64,000 nt of DNA from an uncultured Methanomassiliicoccales archaeon (GCA_959597175.1 CAUFXM010000006.1:1-64000); one strand, 5' to 3'; counted from the first letter of the stretch, positions 7,636 through 16,160 are shown. Notes: generated by a model from the sequence alone, not told the origin. A program made the numbers and translations.

Positions 7636-7704
7636 CCGTTTTTGGGAATTTCCTGCGAATCTTTAAATATTTGTTTCCCTGATTTGGTAAATACCCAAAA
7701 ACGG
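7636..7704. promoter_or_regulatory. divergent promoter with mirrored operator sites
   Basis: CCGTTTTTGGG (7636-7646) and its exact complement-inverse CCCAAAAACGG (7694-7704) bracket an AT-rich stretch with TTTAAATATTTG. Similarity extends beyond the 11 bp on both sides. The left site adjoins the AbrB-type start codon, the right site precedes the gene at 7725. A dimeric regulator could bind both and loop the DNA. Confidence 0.6.
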
Positions 7705-7724
7705 GAATAATGGGAGGAATGAAG

Positions 7725-8030
7725 ATGAGGCAATCCGACGGCAACACGGGATCGGAAACGGCAAACGGACTCCGGGCGAAGTTACCTTCCATCGCCCAAA
7801 CCGGTTATCGGGAGGTGATATCGGGTCCCTCTGCAGCTCAGGAGACCCGCTGTCCCCTCGGATCGTACCCCGAGTTCTCCCGTGTCATCGACATATGCTG
7901 CATGGCGGAGATGCTCCGCAACTTCAACATCGCATCCCTCCGCGACGACGAGATACCGCGCTTCCTGGAGCTCCAGTCCTTCTTCATCCGCCTGGAGTCC
8001 CGCTGCCTCGACGAGGCGGGGTTCGAGTGA
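7725..8030 (+). CDS. hypothetical protein upstream of integrase
   Basis: About 101 residues, no recognised family. The second half is helical with YPEFSRVIDICCMAEML. GGGAGG (7712-7717) stands 7 nt before ATG 7725, so this start is preferred to ATG 7719 or 7710. It ends 4 bp before the integrase ATG and is probably cotranscribed with it. Small genes in this place often encode excisionases or recombination directionality factors; that is positional inference only. Confidence 0.5.
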   Translation: MRQSDGNTGSETANGLRAKLPSIAQTGYREVISGPSAAQETRCPLGSYPEFSRVIDICCMAEMLRNFNIASLRDDEIPRFLELQSFFIRLESRCLDEAGFE

Positions 8031-8034
8031 TCCC

Positions 8035-9000
8035 ATGGGCCGCTATCCGTTCCGCGAGTGCGTCAACGAGGTCATGCGCCAGTACACGGGAAACCGTGCC
8101 GAATCGACCCTCGAGATCATGGGGAGACGCTACAACCGCATGGAGAAGGACCTGAATCTCCTGAGGTCCGAGGGCAGGATATCCACGACCTCCCCCAAGC
8201 ACCTGACCGTGGAGGACATCGCGGTCTACCACGAGTTCCTGAAGACCCGCCTTGTGAACGGAGGGCACGTCTGTAACGACTCCATCAAGAAGGACTTCAT
8301 CGACCTGGACAAGCTCTGCTCCTACTACGGGAACAGGTGCATCCACGACTACAAGGCCAGATGCCCGTCGCTGTCCTCCAGGAAGAGCTCCCACCGCCTT
8401 CCGGTGATGTCCGAGAAGGACCTCGACCGTATTCTGGAGATCGCCTCCGAGGTCTCCGACGGCGACTTCTGGGGGCTTCGCGCGTTCGCCCTCTTCGCGC
8501 TCTACGCTGGGGCAGGTCTCCGCACCGTGGAGATGGTTCATGCCAAGGCGGAGAACATCATTATTGAGGACGAATGCGCCACCATATTCCTGGACCACGT
8601 GAAGGGCAACGACACCTACGGCGAGCCGAGGACCGTGTTCATAATCCCGAAGTTCGTCCCCACCATCGAGCGCTACCTCCGCATACGCCGGCAGTACCTG
8701 GACCTGTGCGGTGCCGAGTGCGAATACGTGTTCTTCTCCCACAAGCGCTTCGAGATCCTCACCGACAAGTCCATCCGTCAGATTCGCGGGAACGTGGAGA
8801 AGGCATGCGGCATGAGATTCGACGGCCGCATGTGCCGTCGCACCTACGGGCAGTACCTCAAGGACAAGGGAGTCTCCATCGAGAACGTCAGTGTGAACAT
8901 GGGCCACAGCTCCACCAAGACCACCGAGCGCTACTACGCTCGCCAGAGGTCCGAGAGGGCCATCCGCGAGACCAAGAATTCGTTCATTGACGGAGTGTGA
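8035..9000 (+). CDS. tyrosine recombinase / integrase
   Basis: A 321-residue phage-type integrase. The N-terminal SAM-like core-binding domain spans about 15-115. Catalytic residues are Arg163 in AGAGLRTVE, probable Lys190, Arg268 in CRRTYG, His291 in MGHSS, and Tyr300/301 in TTERYYA. The usual His of the HxxR motif is Arg265, a variation seen in some archaeal enzymes. It lies 50 bp from attR, as in many tRNA-integrated elements, and acts on the 18-bp tRNA-derived core. The upstream extension of the open frame (7882-8034) is shadow of the preceding gene. Confidence 0.9.
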   Translation: MGRYPFRECVNEVMRQYTGNRAESTLEIMGRRYNRMEKDLNLLRSEGRISTTSPKHLTVEDIAVYHEFLKTRLVNGGHVCNDSIKKDFIDLDKLCSYYGNRCIHDYKARCPSLSSRKSSHRLPVMSEKDLDRILEIASEVSDGDFWGLRAFALFALYAGAGLRTVEMVHAKAENIIIEDECATIFLDHVKGNDTYGEPRTVFIIPKFVPTIERYLRIRRQYLDLCGAECEYVFFSHKRFEILTDKSIRQIRGNVEKACGMRFDGRMCRRTYGQYLKDKGVSIENVSVNMGHSSTKTTERYYARQRSERAIRETKNSFIDGV

Positions 9001-9050
9001 CGGATTGGGTCTGTTATCGTTACCGTCTGGATGCGAAAAGGTTTGGTGCA

Positions 9051-9068
9051 CCCCTCTCCACGCCAATT
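9051..9068. repeat. attR core of element 1 / left end of element 2 remnant
   Basis: Exact copy of the 18-bp attL core. Similarity to the left end of element 1 continues rightwards (CATCTGGCTA, TTCAATTTTTTCG, then a Rep start), so this repeat is also the left end of a second inserted element. Confidence 0.85.
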
Positions 9069-9156
9069 TTTCATCTGGCTACGATTTCAATTTTTTCGCG
9101 CCAGGGATTTCCGAGCTGTTTTTTCCCCACAATATCGACGATTGCCGGAGGATTCC

Positions 9157-9528
9157 ATGAGCTCCGCCGGCTACGCCTCCCAGGCGGTCCTGAAGGAGTT
9201 CGAGATCCGTCCGGAACAGACGGATCATCCGCAGACCTGTTGGAGAGCCGGCTGCGACGGCCGCTGGGTCGACCCGTATTGGCTGTATGAGGTCCTGATC
9301 AAAGGTTCCGTCACCATTCAGGACGACTGGCTGCACGAGACCTTCCTCGACTACATCGAGAAGCAGCTCAGGTCCGAGTTCTACAACAACGAAACACATG
9401 AGTTCTACTATGCTCCCGTCGCCAAGCGCGGAAACATGTACTACGCCGTGAAGAAGGCGGCACTGTGCGATGAGATCTCCGAGGCGATGTCCGGCATCGT
9501 GTTCGACGAGCCCGTCCCCGGATTCAGA
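9157..9528 (+). pseudogene. truncated Rep gene of element 2
   Basis: Starts MSSAGYASQAVLKEFE and matches the Rep at 1031 through VFDEPVPGFR (residue 124), then breaks abruptly before motif 1. All catalytic motifs are missing. GGAGG precedes the ATG. The frame runs on for 13 unrelated codons into the hydrolase fragment. Confidence 0.85.
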
Positions 9529-9529
9529 C

Positions 9530-9928
9530 CAATACCGCGCATACATCGACTCGGAGCTCGCCAAGGCTGATGCTCTTGCGACGATGACGGACGAGGAGCG
9601 CCTGGGCACCACCGTATTCGGCCAGAGCGGATACTACGTCTGGAGCTTCAACTCCATTGATTCTGCGGCCATCGCCAGAACATTAGATGTCCCGATGCTG
9701 TTCCTCCAGGGTAGCACGGATTTCCAGGCGTACGCGGACGTCGACTTCGCCGCATGGCAGGATTCCCTGTCAGACGATCCGGACACGGGATTCGTCCTCT
9801 ACGACGGACTCAATCACCTGTTCATCGAATCCGAAGGACCCCATATAGGGACGCCCGCGGAGTACTACAACCATGGACATGTGGAACAGAAGGTGATCGA
9901 CGATATCGCCGGCTTCATTCTGGGTTAA
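9530..9928 (+). pseudogene. 3' fragment of alpha/beta hydrolase gene
   Basis: Encodes YRAYIDSELAKADALATMTD onward, about 80% identical by eye to residues 315-447 of the hydrolase at 4167. The nucleophile elbow and N-terminal domains are absent, so it cannot be functional. The C-terminal GLNHLF and DIAGFILG are kept. The reading frame is intact, suggesting a fairly recent deletion. Confidence 0.85.
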
Positions 9929-10129
9929 CCCATCAACGCCGATCACTGCCCTGGCCGGCACCTTCCTACTTTTTTGACTACCTCGGTTTGACCAAGCCGG
10001 GCATCGGATGTGTCACTGATGCAACCATCAGAAAAAGTTGTATTTTCATTCTATCTTTCACTCATAATAGTTGCATTCTTTTCTTAATATTCCCTCATTA
10101 AAAATGCAATTTCATCCTTTGATTCCCTC

Positions 10130-11578
10130 ATGAAAAGTGTATTATATCATCATCCAGATTATTGGAACATGGAGAGGAAGATCCTGGAGGACATGAGATC
10201 GTGGAGAAACGATCCGAACCGCAAGGCGCTCCTCGTCCAGGGATGCCGCCAGACGGGGAAGACGCACATCATCCTGGAGTTCGTCAGGGAGACGTACAAC
10301 TCATACATCTACATGGACCTGGAGGATGAGGCCGACCGCCGTGGGATATTCGAGCAGGACAACCTCTCCGCGGAGGAGATCATCGACCGTCTGGTGTTCG
10401 ACTCTGGGGTCCCCCTCGTACCGGGACGCTCCGCCATCGTCATCGACGAGATCCAGGCGTGCCTCCCCGCCTACTCAGCACTGAAATCCCTCTCCGCGGA
10501 CGGAAGGTACGACATTATCGCCTCCGGATCCCTGATTGGGGTTCGGATAGATGACCTCCAGCGCAGGAGCCCCATGGGCTACGTGGATTCCATGGAGATG
10601 TTGCCCATGGATTTCGAGGAGTTCCTGTGGGCGATGGGGCTGGACCACCGCAGCACCGGCTATCTCAGAGAATGCGTCCAGAACCGCATACCCATCGACG
10701 ACTACATCTGCAGACGGGTGAACAACCTGTTCCGGCGCTACATGGTCGTCGGTGGAATGCCAGCCGCGGTGAAGGAGTATTCCGAGAGCAGGGACTACGC
10801 CAGGGCCGCGGGCAAGCTGGCGGACATCCTGGATGTGGTGAGGAACGACGCCGAGAGATATTCGAAAGGCGTCCACAGGACGAGGATCGCAGCCTGCCTC
10901 GACTCGGTGCCTAGGCAGCTGGAGGACGAGGACGACGACTGCTTCCGCTACATCCGCGTGGAGAAGAAGAAAGGGGGGAGCCGTGTCTACGGAACCTCCA
11001 TCAGATGGCTGGTCAGAGCGGGGCTGGTGGTCCAGTGCCATAACGTCACCGAACCCACCGCACCCCTGGGATCGAGGGTGAGGACAAACTCGTTCAAGCT
11101 CTTCATGTCCGACACCGGCCTCCTGACAAGCATGATGGAACCGGGCGTAGCCGGCAACATAGTCAACCGCAACCCCTATTCCAACAACGGGGCCGTGCTG
11201 GAGAACGCGATTGCATGCGCGCTGAGGGCCAACGGATATCCTGTGCTGTTCTACAAGAAGGACGACAGCACCCTGGAGGTGGACTTCGTCGCCAACATCG
11301 ACGGCGAGGTCACCGCCATAGAGGTGAAGTCGGGTCGCAACAAGAAGGCCAAGTCCCTCGCCACCCTGTTCAACAGGACGCGCACCGTCAGGAGGGCCAT
11401 GAAGATCGCGGACGGCAACATCTTCACCGACGTAAACGGCGTGGAGCACTACCCTCTGTTCGGACCGTGCTTCTTCAAGAGGTCGGACGACGTCTTCATG
11501 GATCCCCTGGACGACATGGACGAACTGAAGGAGGCTTTCGACGAGATGCTCTCCGGAAGGGACCCCGGTCCGATCTGA
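10130..11578 (+). CDS. AAA family ATPase with C-terminal DUF4143 domain
   Basis: A 482-residue protein. Walker A is QGCRQTGKTH (around residue 38), Walker B is SAIVIDEIQA (around 102-111), followed by an AAA_14-type core and a C-terminal PD-(D/E)XK-like DUF4143 domain with VDFVANIDGEVTAIEVKSG. Proteins of this kind are frequent in anaerobic bacteria and methanogens, in variable copy number, and have no established substrate. It lies just right of the element 2 remnant in an AT-rich promoter region, so it may be cargo of that element or an independent insertion. Confidence 0.85.
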   Translation: MKSVLYHHPDYWNMERKILEDMRSWRNDPNRKALLVQGCRQTGKTHIILEFVRETYNSYIYMDLEDEADRRGIFEQDNLSAEEIIDRLVFDSGVPLVPGRSAIVIDEIQACLPAYSALKSLSADGRYDIIASGSLIGVRIDDLQRRSPMGYVDSMEMLPMDFEEFLWAMGLDHRSTGYLRECVQNRIPIDDYICRRVNNLFRRYMVVGGMPAAVKEYSESRDYARAAGKLADILDVVRNDAERYSKGVHRTRIAACLDSVPRQLEDEDDDCFRYIRVEKKKGGSRVYGTSIRWLVRAGLVVQCHNVTEPTAPLGSRVRTNSFKLFMSDTGLLTSMMEPGVAGNIVNRNPYSNNGAVLENAIACALRANGYPVLFYKKDDSTLEVDFVANIDGEVTAIEVKSGRNKKAKSLATLFNRTRTVRRAMKIADGNIFTDVNGVEHYPLFGPCFFKRSDDVFMDPLDDMDELKEAFDEMLSGRDPGPI

Positions 11579-11659
11579 GCTCATGTCATTCCAAGACGTA
11601 TCGACTCCGTGCCATGTCGAATCGATCGATGATTTAGAATGATTCGCATAGAACAATCA

Positions 11660-11667
11660 TTAAATAG
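11660..11667 (+). promoter_or_regulatory. TATA box before hairpin element copies B and C
   Basis: TTAAATAG lies 24-31 nt before copy B, nearly the same spacing as before copy A at 6674. Confidence 0.45.
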
Positions 11668-11690
11668 CAATGCAACCGATTGCCATCGTG

Positions 11691-11750
11691 TCCCGATAAG
11701 ACCCGCTGGGTTGGTCGTGAAATCGGCCCGTTGTATCCAGGGGCGACGGA
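11691..11750 (+). ncRNA. GATAAGACCCG hairpin element, copy B
   Basis: TCCCGATAAGACCCGCTGGG opens the copy. CCGCTGG pairs with CCAGGGG (one mismatch) and an inner GGTC pairs with GGCC. Compared with copy A, paired positions have changed together, which supports an RNA fold. Followed after 6 nt by copy C (65-bp period). Confidence 0.45.
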
Positions 11751-11756
11751 CAACCG

Positions 11757-11818
11757 TCCAGATAAGACCCGTAGTGTCGGTCGCCGTCGGGTGGCCCTTT
11801 GTACCTGCAGGCTATGGA
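11757..11818 (+). ncRNA. GATAAGACCCG hairpin element, copy C
   Basis: TCCAGATAAGACCCGTAGTG, nearly identical to copy A at its start. CCCGTAG pairs with CTGCAGG (one mismatch, one GU) and GGTCGCC with GGTGGCC. Its right end touches the truncated permease gene that follows. Confidence 0.45.
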
Positions 11819-11823
11819 CACCT

Positions 11824-12267
11824 CTATTCATATTCGGCACCGCTCCGCTCAGGGCATGGGACATCTTCCTCCCGAAGATCCTCCTGAACCTCACCGTCAT
11901 CCTACCGCTGGAGCTGATCAGCATAGACTTGCTGTCCACGGGGCTCGGGATCACAGGCATCGACCTGGCTCTCCTGGTCGCCGTCCCCACGGCGTACGCC
12001 CTGCTCATCCCGGCCCTGGGCATGTGCATGAACTTACGCTTCCCCAGGTACGATTGGACCAGCGAGTACTATGCGGTCAAGGGCGGATCCGTGTCGATGC
12101 TCGGAACGTTCGGCATTGGACTGGCATCGGTGCTCGTACCGTTGCTGCTCTCCACCGCATTCAATGGATGGTCGGATGCCATCATGGCCGCGACGGCTGC
12201 AACGGCGGTGACCGTTGCCGCGGTCCTGTATCTCCGTCTGACGAGATGCAGGCTGTATCTGTACTGA
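11824..12267 (+). pseudogene. C-terminal fragment of an ABC-2-type permease
   Basis: The frame encodes three or four membrane segments with LRFPRYDWTSEYYAVKGG, matching the last segment of large ABC-2-type permeases (usual pattern NLxFPKxDWxNEVxVVKQ). The N-terminal two thirds are missing; homology begins near 11824, directly after hairpin element copy C. The truncation therefore coincides with the element. No ATPase partner is adjacent. Confidence 0.65.
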
Positions 12268-12278
12268 CAAACTCACGC

Positions 12279-12295
12279 CATCGGACCTGCCGATG
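12279..12295 (+). terminator. small hairpin after permease fragment
   Basis: CATCGG / CCGATG with a 5-nt loop, 11 nt after the stop codon. No T-run follows. The rest of 12296-12528 shows no gene I can recognise. Confidence 0.35.
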
Positions 12296-12528
12296 ACCCC
12301 CGTGTCCAGGGCGGGTCCGATGCAATCCTAGTGGATTGGGGAAGGGAGCATCCGCATGTCCCCATTGGTCCCGCAGTCCCACAATGGCGCCTCCATGGAC
12401 TTCTTCGTGGATGTCGGGTGATCCTCCAGCGAACTCCGCCCCGCCGATGGCCCCGGAATCCGGACCGACCGTGTCCCTCCAACCTCGCCCCGACAACCTG
12501 GAAATACGTACCCGGCATATCCGTGAGC

Positions 12529-12999
12529 ATGGAGCCGGAGCTCGTGTGGTTGGGACCCGATGACGCAGAAGGCATCTCCGAGATGGCACGCGGCCTGTTC
12601 TTCGACGTCTACCGCTACGAGACGAGGGATCTGGTCGAGGACTTCCTCGAGGAGCACCAGTCGCCCGACGCGATCCGCCGCCAGATGTCCGACGGCATGC
12701 GCTACGCCCACATCGCCATCGATGGGGAGGTCGTCGGCTACACGGCGTTCGGACCGTCAGGCGACGGGGTCGAGCTCAGCAAGCTCTACATCCTGGACGG
12801 GTTCCGCGGACGCGGGATAGGGGGTGCCGTCCTGGATGCGGCGGACCGCTATGCCGCCGACATCGGGGCCGGACTCATCTGGCTGGAGGTCAACTCCCGT
12901 AACGTGGGCGCCGTCCGCCTCTACGGGAGGCACGGCTACGTCCCCACCGGCGAGATGAGGTTCCACCGCATGGTCATGGTCAAACGCCTGTCCCCCTGA
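12529..12999 (+). CDS. GNAT-family N-acetyltransferase
   Basis: A 156-residue protein with the GNAT fold: VELSKLYILDGFRGRGIGG is the beta4-motif A region binding acetyl-CoA (Arg-Gly-x-Gly-Ile-Gly near residue 92), and IWLEVNSRNVGAVRLYGRHG is motif B. The likely substrate is an amine or protein N-terminus (RimI-like), but this cannot be resolved. ATG 12529 is chosen because homology starts there; the upstream extension has no family support. A FUSC gene follows after 40 bp. Confidence 0.85.
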   Translation: MEPELVWLGPDDAEGISEMARGLFFDVYRYETRDLVEDFLEEHQSPDAIRRQMSDGMRYAHIAIDGEVVGYTAFGPSGDGVELSKLYILDGFRGRGIGGAVLDAADRYAADIGAGLIWLEVNSRNVGAVRLYGRHGYVPTGEMRFHRMVMVKRLSP

Positions 13000-13039
13000 C
13001 GCCTGCCACTGCTTTATGCTCCGAACGGCATCACCCGCC

Positions 13040-14977
13040 ATGGATGGCAGGACCCTCCGCGGCAAGACTGTGACGTTCGTCGTCATCTGCGTGTTCGTCG
13101 CGACGTTCGTGTTCCTATTCGGAACGGATTACGCCATCCTCGGGATAACCGTGGCCACCGCGGCCATGCTCATGCTGGAGAAGGACCTCTCCGTCCGCCC
13201 GCTCTCCAACCTCTGCAGCCTGATGGCGTTCATGGTCATGATGGGACTGGGCTCTTTCGTCGCCTCGCTGGACCCCTACCTGGGGTTCGCCGTGAACTTC
13301 GTCGTCGTGTTTGTCACCGTCTTCGTGTCGATGCAGGACCTCAGGTCCCCGATGCACTTCCCCCTCCTGCTGTTCTACGCCTCCATGGTCACCCTGCCGA
13401 TCACCCTGGAGCATATGCCGGACCGTCTGCTGGTGCTTGCGGTGAGCTCCGTGTTCATCGTCGGCCTCAACGTGCTGGTGAACAGGCACAGCCGCGACAT
13501 GTCCAGCCACAAGGGGGTTGCCGCCATATGCAGAGGCATCGGCGAGAGGGCCGAGGCTGTGATTCGTGGGGAGGTGCCGGACGTCGAGGGTCTGGAGTCC
13601 ATGTGCGTGGAGGTCAACCGCGGGATGTACGACAGGCTGAAGAGCCACTTCTTCACCGGCCCCCGTGACAGGACCGTCCTGGATCTGGTGATCTCCCTGA
13701 TGGACGTGGGGAGGGCGGTGTGCCTCAGGGAGAGGGACGCGGACACCCTCCGCGCCCTTGTCGACCTCATGGAGCTCGTGGCGGTCCACGAGGAAGGCGG
13801 GCAGCCGGCCTCTGAGGTGGAACTGGCGATAGGCAGGTTCGTCAGGGACCATCCCAACGCCGATATCGCGATCGTGTCGTCTCTCAGGGACGTCGCCGAG
13901 GAGCTCCGCGCCCTGGAGAGAGGGCCCCGCAGACTCAGGCCCGACGGGCTCCGCGGGATCAGGGCGCTCATCGCCTGGCTCAGGGACGACACCGGTCGGG
14001 CGCTGATCCTCATGATCAGGGAGGAGGCGAGGACCGACTCGGCCAGGTTCACGTTCGCCGTCCGCATGGCGATGATATTCGCACTCGTGGCGTTCGCGTG
14101 GGACTACTGGCGCTGGGAGAACGCCCAGGTGCTGCTCTTCACGGCGATCGCGCTCATCGTCCCTTACCTGGAGGACTCCAAGGGCAGGTCGGCGATGCGT
14201 TTCACCGGGACCCTCCTGGGCACGGCGATATTCTCCGTGGTTCTGGCCCTGTCGGGCGGAGATACGATAGCCCTGCTGTCCATGGCCCTCCTGGCCGGAT
14301 ACCTGTACGTGGTGCTGGACACCGACAGGTACGACCGCAAGATCTTCTTCTACACCATCGTGGTGATGGTGGCCTCCGCCATGACATCCGACTCGGAGAC
14401 CATGACCGTCGACAGGATAGCGTTCACCCTGGCGGGCATGCTGGTGGCACTGGTCGCGAACAGGGTGATCCTCCCATACAGGATATCCGACGAGAGCAGG
14501 GAGCTGGCAACAAGGTCCCTCGCCGTCTGCAAGGAGAGGATGTCCAACATATCTAAGACGATACGTGGGGAGGAGGGGTCGGACGACGCGGTGCTGTCGA
14601 TCCTCTCGGCATGCATCTCCCAGAAGATGATGCTGAACGCGGACCGCCGCAAGGACCCCCTCACCGAGAGGTACCGCATAGCCCAGGACTCCCTCTCCGT
14701 CCAATGCTCCTCGCTGTTCAAGGCCGTCCACGACCTGGATGAGGGGCCCAAGGCGGTCATCGATGGGCTGCTGACGACTGCGATCGACCCGAAGGCCGAC
14801 CTGTCGGAGCCCGACGTCTCGGGCATGGACCCCGGGGACGCGGAGGTAGTGATGAGGGCGTACAGAGCGGCCCGCAAGTACAGGGCGGACAGCGTCCTCC
14901 TCTACGACATCATCGTGCAGGGGTACCTGGAGGGACGCGCCTCGGTGCGACCGCGACGGACGCCTGCGCAAGGTTGA
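13040..14977 (+). CDS. FUSC-family membrane protein (putative aromatic acid exporter)
   Basis: A 645-residue integral membrane protein. Two clusters of membrane segments (about 8-145 and 335-470) are separated by a soluble helical region, the FUSC/YccS layout used for efflux of aromatic acids or similar compounds. CTTTATGC (13012-13019) lies 21-28 nt before ATG 13040, supporting a leaderless start there rather than at ATG 13016. The soluble C-terminal 170 residues are helical. Confidence 0.75.
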   Translation: MDGRTLRGKTVTFVVICVFVATFVFLFGTDYAILGITVATAAMLMLEKDLSVRPLSNLCSLMAFMVMMGLGSFVASLDPYLGFAVNFVVVFVTVFVSMQDLRSPMHFPLLLFYASMVTLPITLEHMPDRLLVLAVSSVFIVGLNVLVNRHSRDMSSHKGVAAICRGIGERAEAVIRGEVPDVEGLESMCVEVNRGMYDRLKSHFFTGPRDRTVLDLVISLMDVGRAVCLRERDADTLRALVDLMELVAVHEEGGQPASEVELAIGRFVRDHPNADIAIVSSLRDVAEELRALERGPRRLRPDGLRGIRALIAWLRDDTGRALILMIREEARTDSARFTFAVRMAMIFALVAFAWDYWRWENAQVLLFTAIALIVPYLEDSKGRSAMRFTGTLLGTAIFSVVLALSGGDTIALLSMALLAGYLYVVLDTDRYDRKIFFYTIVVMVASAMTSDSETMTVDRIAFTLAGMLVALVANRVILPYRISDESRELATRSLAVCKERMSNISKTIRGEEGSDDAVLSILSACISQKMMLNADRRKDPLTERYRIAQDSLSVQCSSLFKAVHDLDEGPKAVIDGLLTTAIDPKADLSEPDVSGMDPGDAEVVMRAYRAARKYRADSVLLYDIIVQGYLEGRASVRPRRTPAQG

Positions 14978-15003
14978 ATACCGCCGACGCCGCTTCACCG
15001 GAT

Positions 15004-15648
15004 ATGAAGTTCATCGTCTTCACGGATCTCCACCAGAACACCTCCCAGATCGCCCGCATCAACTCCATCGCCAGGGAGACCGGCGCGGAGTTCGCGGTCT
15101 GCCTCGGTGATGTCACCGACTTCGGGACCGGGGAGCAGGCGGCGGAGATAATGGGATCGGTGGACCTGGACGTCTACGCCATCCCGGGGAACTGCGACCC
15201 CCTGGACATGCCTCAGAAGATCTCGTCGTCGGCCGTGGACATGCATGGGAAGTCCGCGGAGATCGGCGGCATCAGGTTCGTGGGACTTGGCGGCTCCAAC
15301 ATCACCATCTTCCACACTGCGTTCGAGCTCGAGGAGGATGACCTCTACGAAGGTCTGAAGAGAAACGCATCCGAAGGGATGGTCCTGATGACACATGCCC
15401 CCTCATTCGGGATACTGGACCAGATACCGTCGGGAGCGAGCGTGGGCAGCCCCGCCATCAAGAGGATCGTCGACGAGTTCCACCCCATCCTGGCCATGTC
15501 CGGGCACATCCATGAGGCCATCGGCGTGGTCGAGAAGGACGGCACCGTCTTCGTCAACCCCGGCCCGGCCAAGGAGGGAAGGTGCGCCGTCATCTCCATC
15601 GAGGGCGGGAAAGTCGCTGACGTGACCCTGTACGGACCCTCCGAATGA
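15004..15648 (+). CDS. calcineurin-like metallophosphoesterase (YfcE type)
   Basis: A 214-residue protein. Metal-binding motifs in order: FTDLHQN (DxH), CLGDVTD (GDxxD), PGNCD (GNxD, with Cys in place of the usual His), THAP and SGHIHE. The pattern is that of archaeal phosphodiesterases. The substrate is unknown. GNCD instead of GNHD removes the general acid seen in many relatives but is common in this archaeal subgroup. ATG 15004 follows a weak TATA-like GTTGAATAC at about 14973. Confidence 0.85.
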   Translation: MKFIVFTDLHQNTSQIARINSIARETGAEFAVCLGDVTDFGTGEQAAEIMGSVDLDVYAIPGNCDPLDMPQKISSSAVDMHGKSAEIGGIRFVGLGGSNITIFHTAFELEEDDLYEGLKRNASEGMVLMTHAPSFGILDQIPSGASVGSPAIKRIVDEFHPILAMSGHIHEAIGVVEKDGTVFVNPGPAKEGRCAVISIEGGKVADVTLYGPSE

Positions 15649-15658
15649 ACCGGTACCG

Positions 15659-15684
15659 GCCGTCCGCATCCCCGTGCGGACGGC
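15659..15684 (+). terminator. hairpin terminator before eS8 gene
   Basis: Perfect 10-bp stem GCCGTCCGCA / TGCGGACGGC with a 6-nt loop, 11 nt after the phosphoesterase stop. Confidence 0.55.
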
Positions 15685-15722
15685 GGACCGGATCCACGGT
15701 TCACCGTTTCGCAACCTTAAGC

Positions 15723-15730
15723 TTTAAATA
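15723..15730 (+). promoter_or_regulatory. TATA box of eS8 gene
   Basis: TTTAAATA inside AGCTTTAAATAAG, 30-37 nt before the start codon. Confidence 0.7.
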
Positions 15731-15759
15731 AGAAACCGAGTTTAGCAGGGCTGATTACA

Positions 15760-16140
15760 ATGGCACTTTGGCAGGGTAAATCCAACAGGAAGCCCACCGG
15801 CGGCAGGCTCGTCGCCAACAAGGGCAAGAGGAAATTCGAGATCGGCAGAGAGAAGCAGTTCACCAGGATCGGTGAGCAGACCCTCAAGCAGTATCGCGGA
15901 GCCGGCGGAAGTGTCAAGGTTGGAATGCTCAGCGCCCAGTACGCCAATGTGGTCGACAAGAAGACCAACACTGTGAAGAAAGTCAAGATCCTCACCGTGA
16001 AGTCCAACCCGGCTGACCCCAACTACGTTCAGCGTAACATCATGAACAAAGGGGCCACCATCACTACCGAGATCGGCGACGCCGTCGTCACGTCCAGGCC
16101 TGGACAGGACGGCGCCATCAATGCTGTCCTGCTTGAGTAA
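15760..16140 (+). CDS. rps8e: 30S ribosomal protein eS8
   Basis: 126 residues, the usual length of the archaeal protein. MALWQGKSNRKPTGGRL is the conserved N-terminus, with the eS8-typical VVTSRPGQDG near the C-terminus. A component of the small ribosomal subunit. It is transcribed alone from a clear TATA box, between two hairpin terminators. Confidence 0.97.
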   Translation: MALWQGKSNRKPTGGRLVANKGKRKFEIGREKQFTRIGEQTLKQYRGAGGSVKVGMLSAQYANVVDKKTNTVKKVKILTVKSNPADPNYVQRNIMNKGATITTEIGDAVVTSRPGQDGAINAVLLE

Positions 16141-16160
16141 TCGAATTCAATAAACCATTT

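Larger units (their letters stand above)
925..9068. mobile_element. integrative element in tRNA-Ser, about 8.1 kb
   Basis: Bounded by identical 18-bp repeats derived from the tRNA 3' end. It carries a rolling-circle-type Rep gene at the left end and a tyrosine integrase at the right end, with AbrB-type regulator, DUF3800 gene, hydrolase and small membrane protein genes between. One gene (3010-3654) is far more AT-rich than the rest, indicating mixed origin. The layout fits an integrative plasmid able to excise and replicate; activity cannot be judged from sequence. Confidence 0.8.
9051..9928. mobile_element. remnant of a second, related integrative element
   Basis: 9051-9528 is homologous to 925-1402 (att core, leader, first 124 Rep codons). 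9530-9928 is homologous to the 3' third of the hydrolase gene of element 1. A single internal deletion, corresponding to about 3.7 kb in element 1, joins the two. The same gene order must have existed in both elements. No integrase is left. Confidence 0.8.

Noticed and set aside
7293..7733. N-terminal extension of the DUF3800 frame to 339 residues
   Set aside because: The extension is a frame-shifted reading of the AbrB-type gene; DUF3800 homology begins at ATG 7292.
9051..9928. A functional Rep-hydrolase fusion protein
   Set aside because: The hydrolase part is in another frame from rep and both halves lack catalytic motifs; it is a deletion scar.
11639..11820. Small protein genes across the GATAAGACCCG copies
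   Set aside because: The frames only reflect GC-rich repeats; conserved hairpins and base-pair changes fit RNA better.
13115..14998. Open frame of 627 codons on the reverse strand
   Set aside because: Antisense to FUSC; His/Arg/Val-rich without domains.
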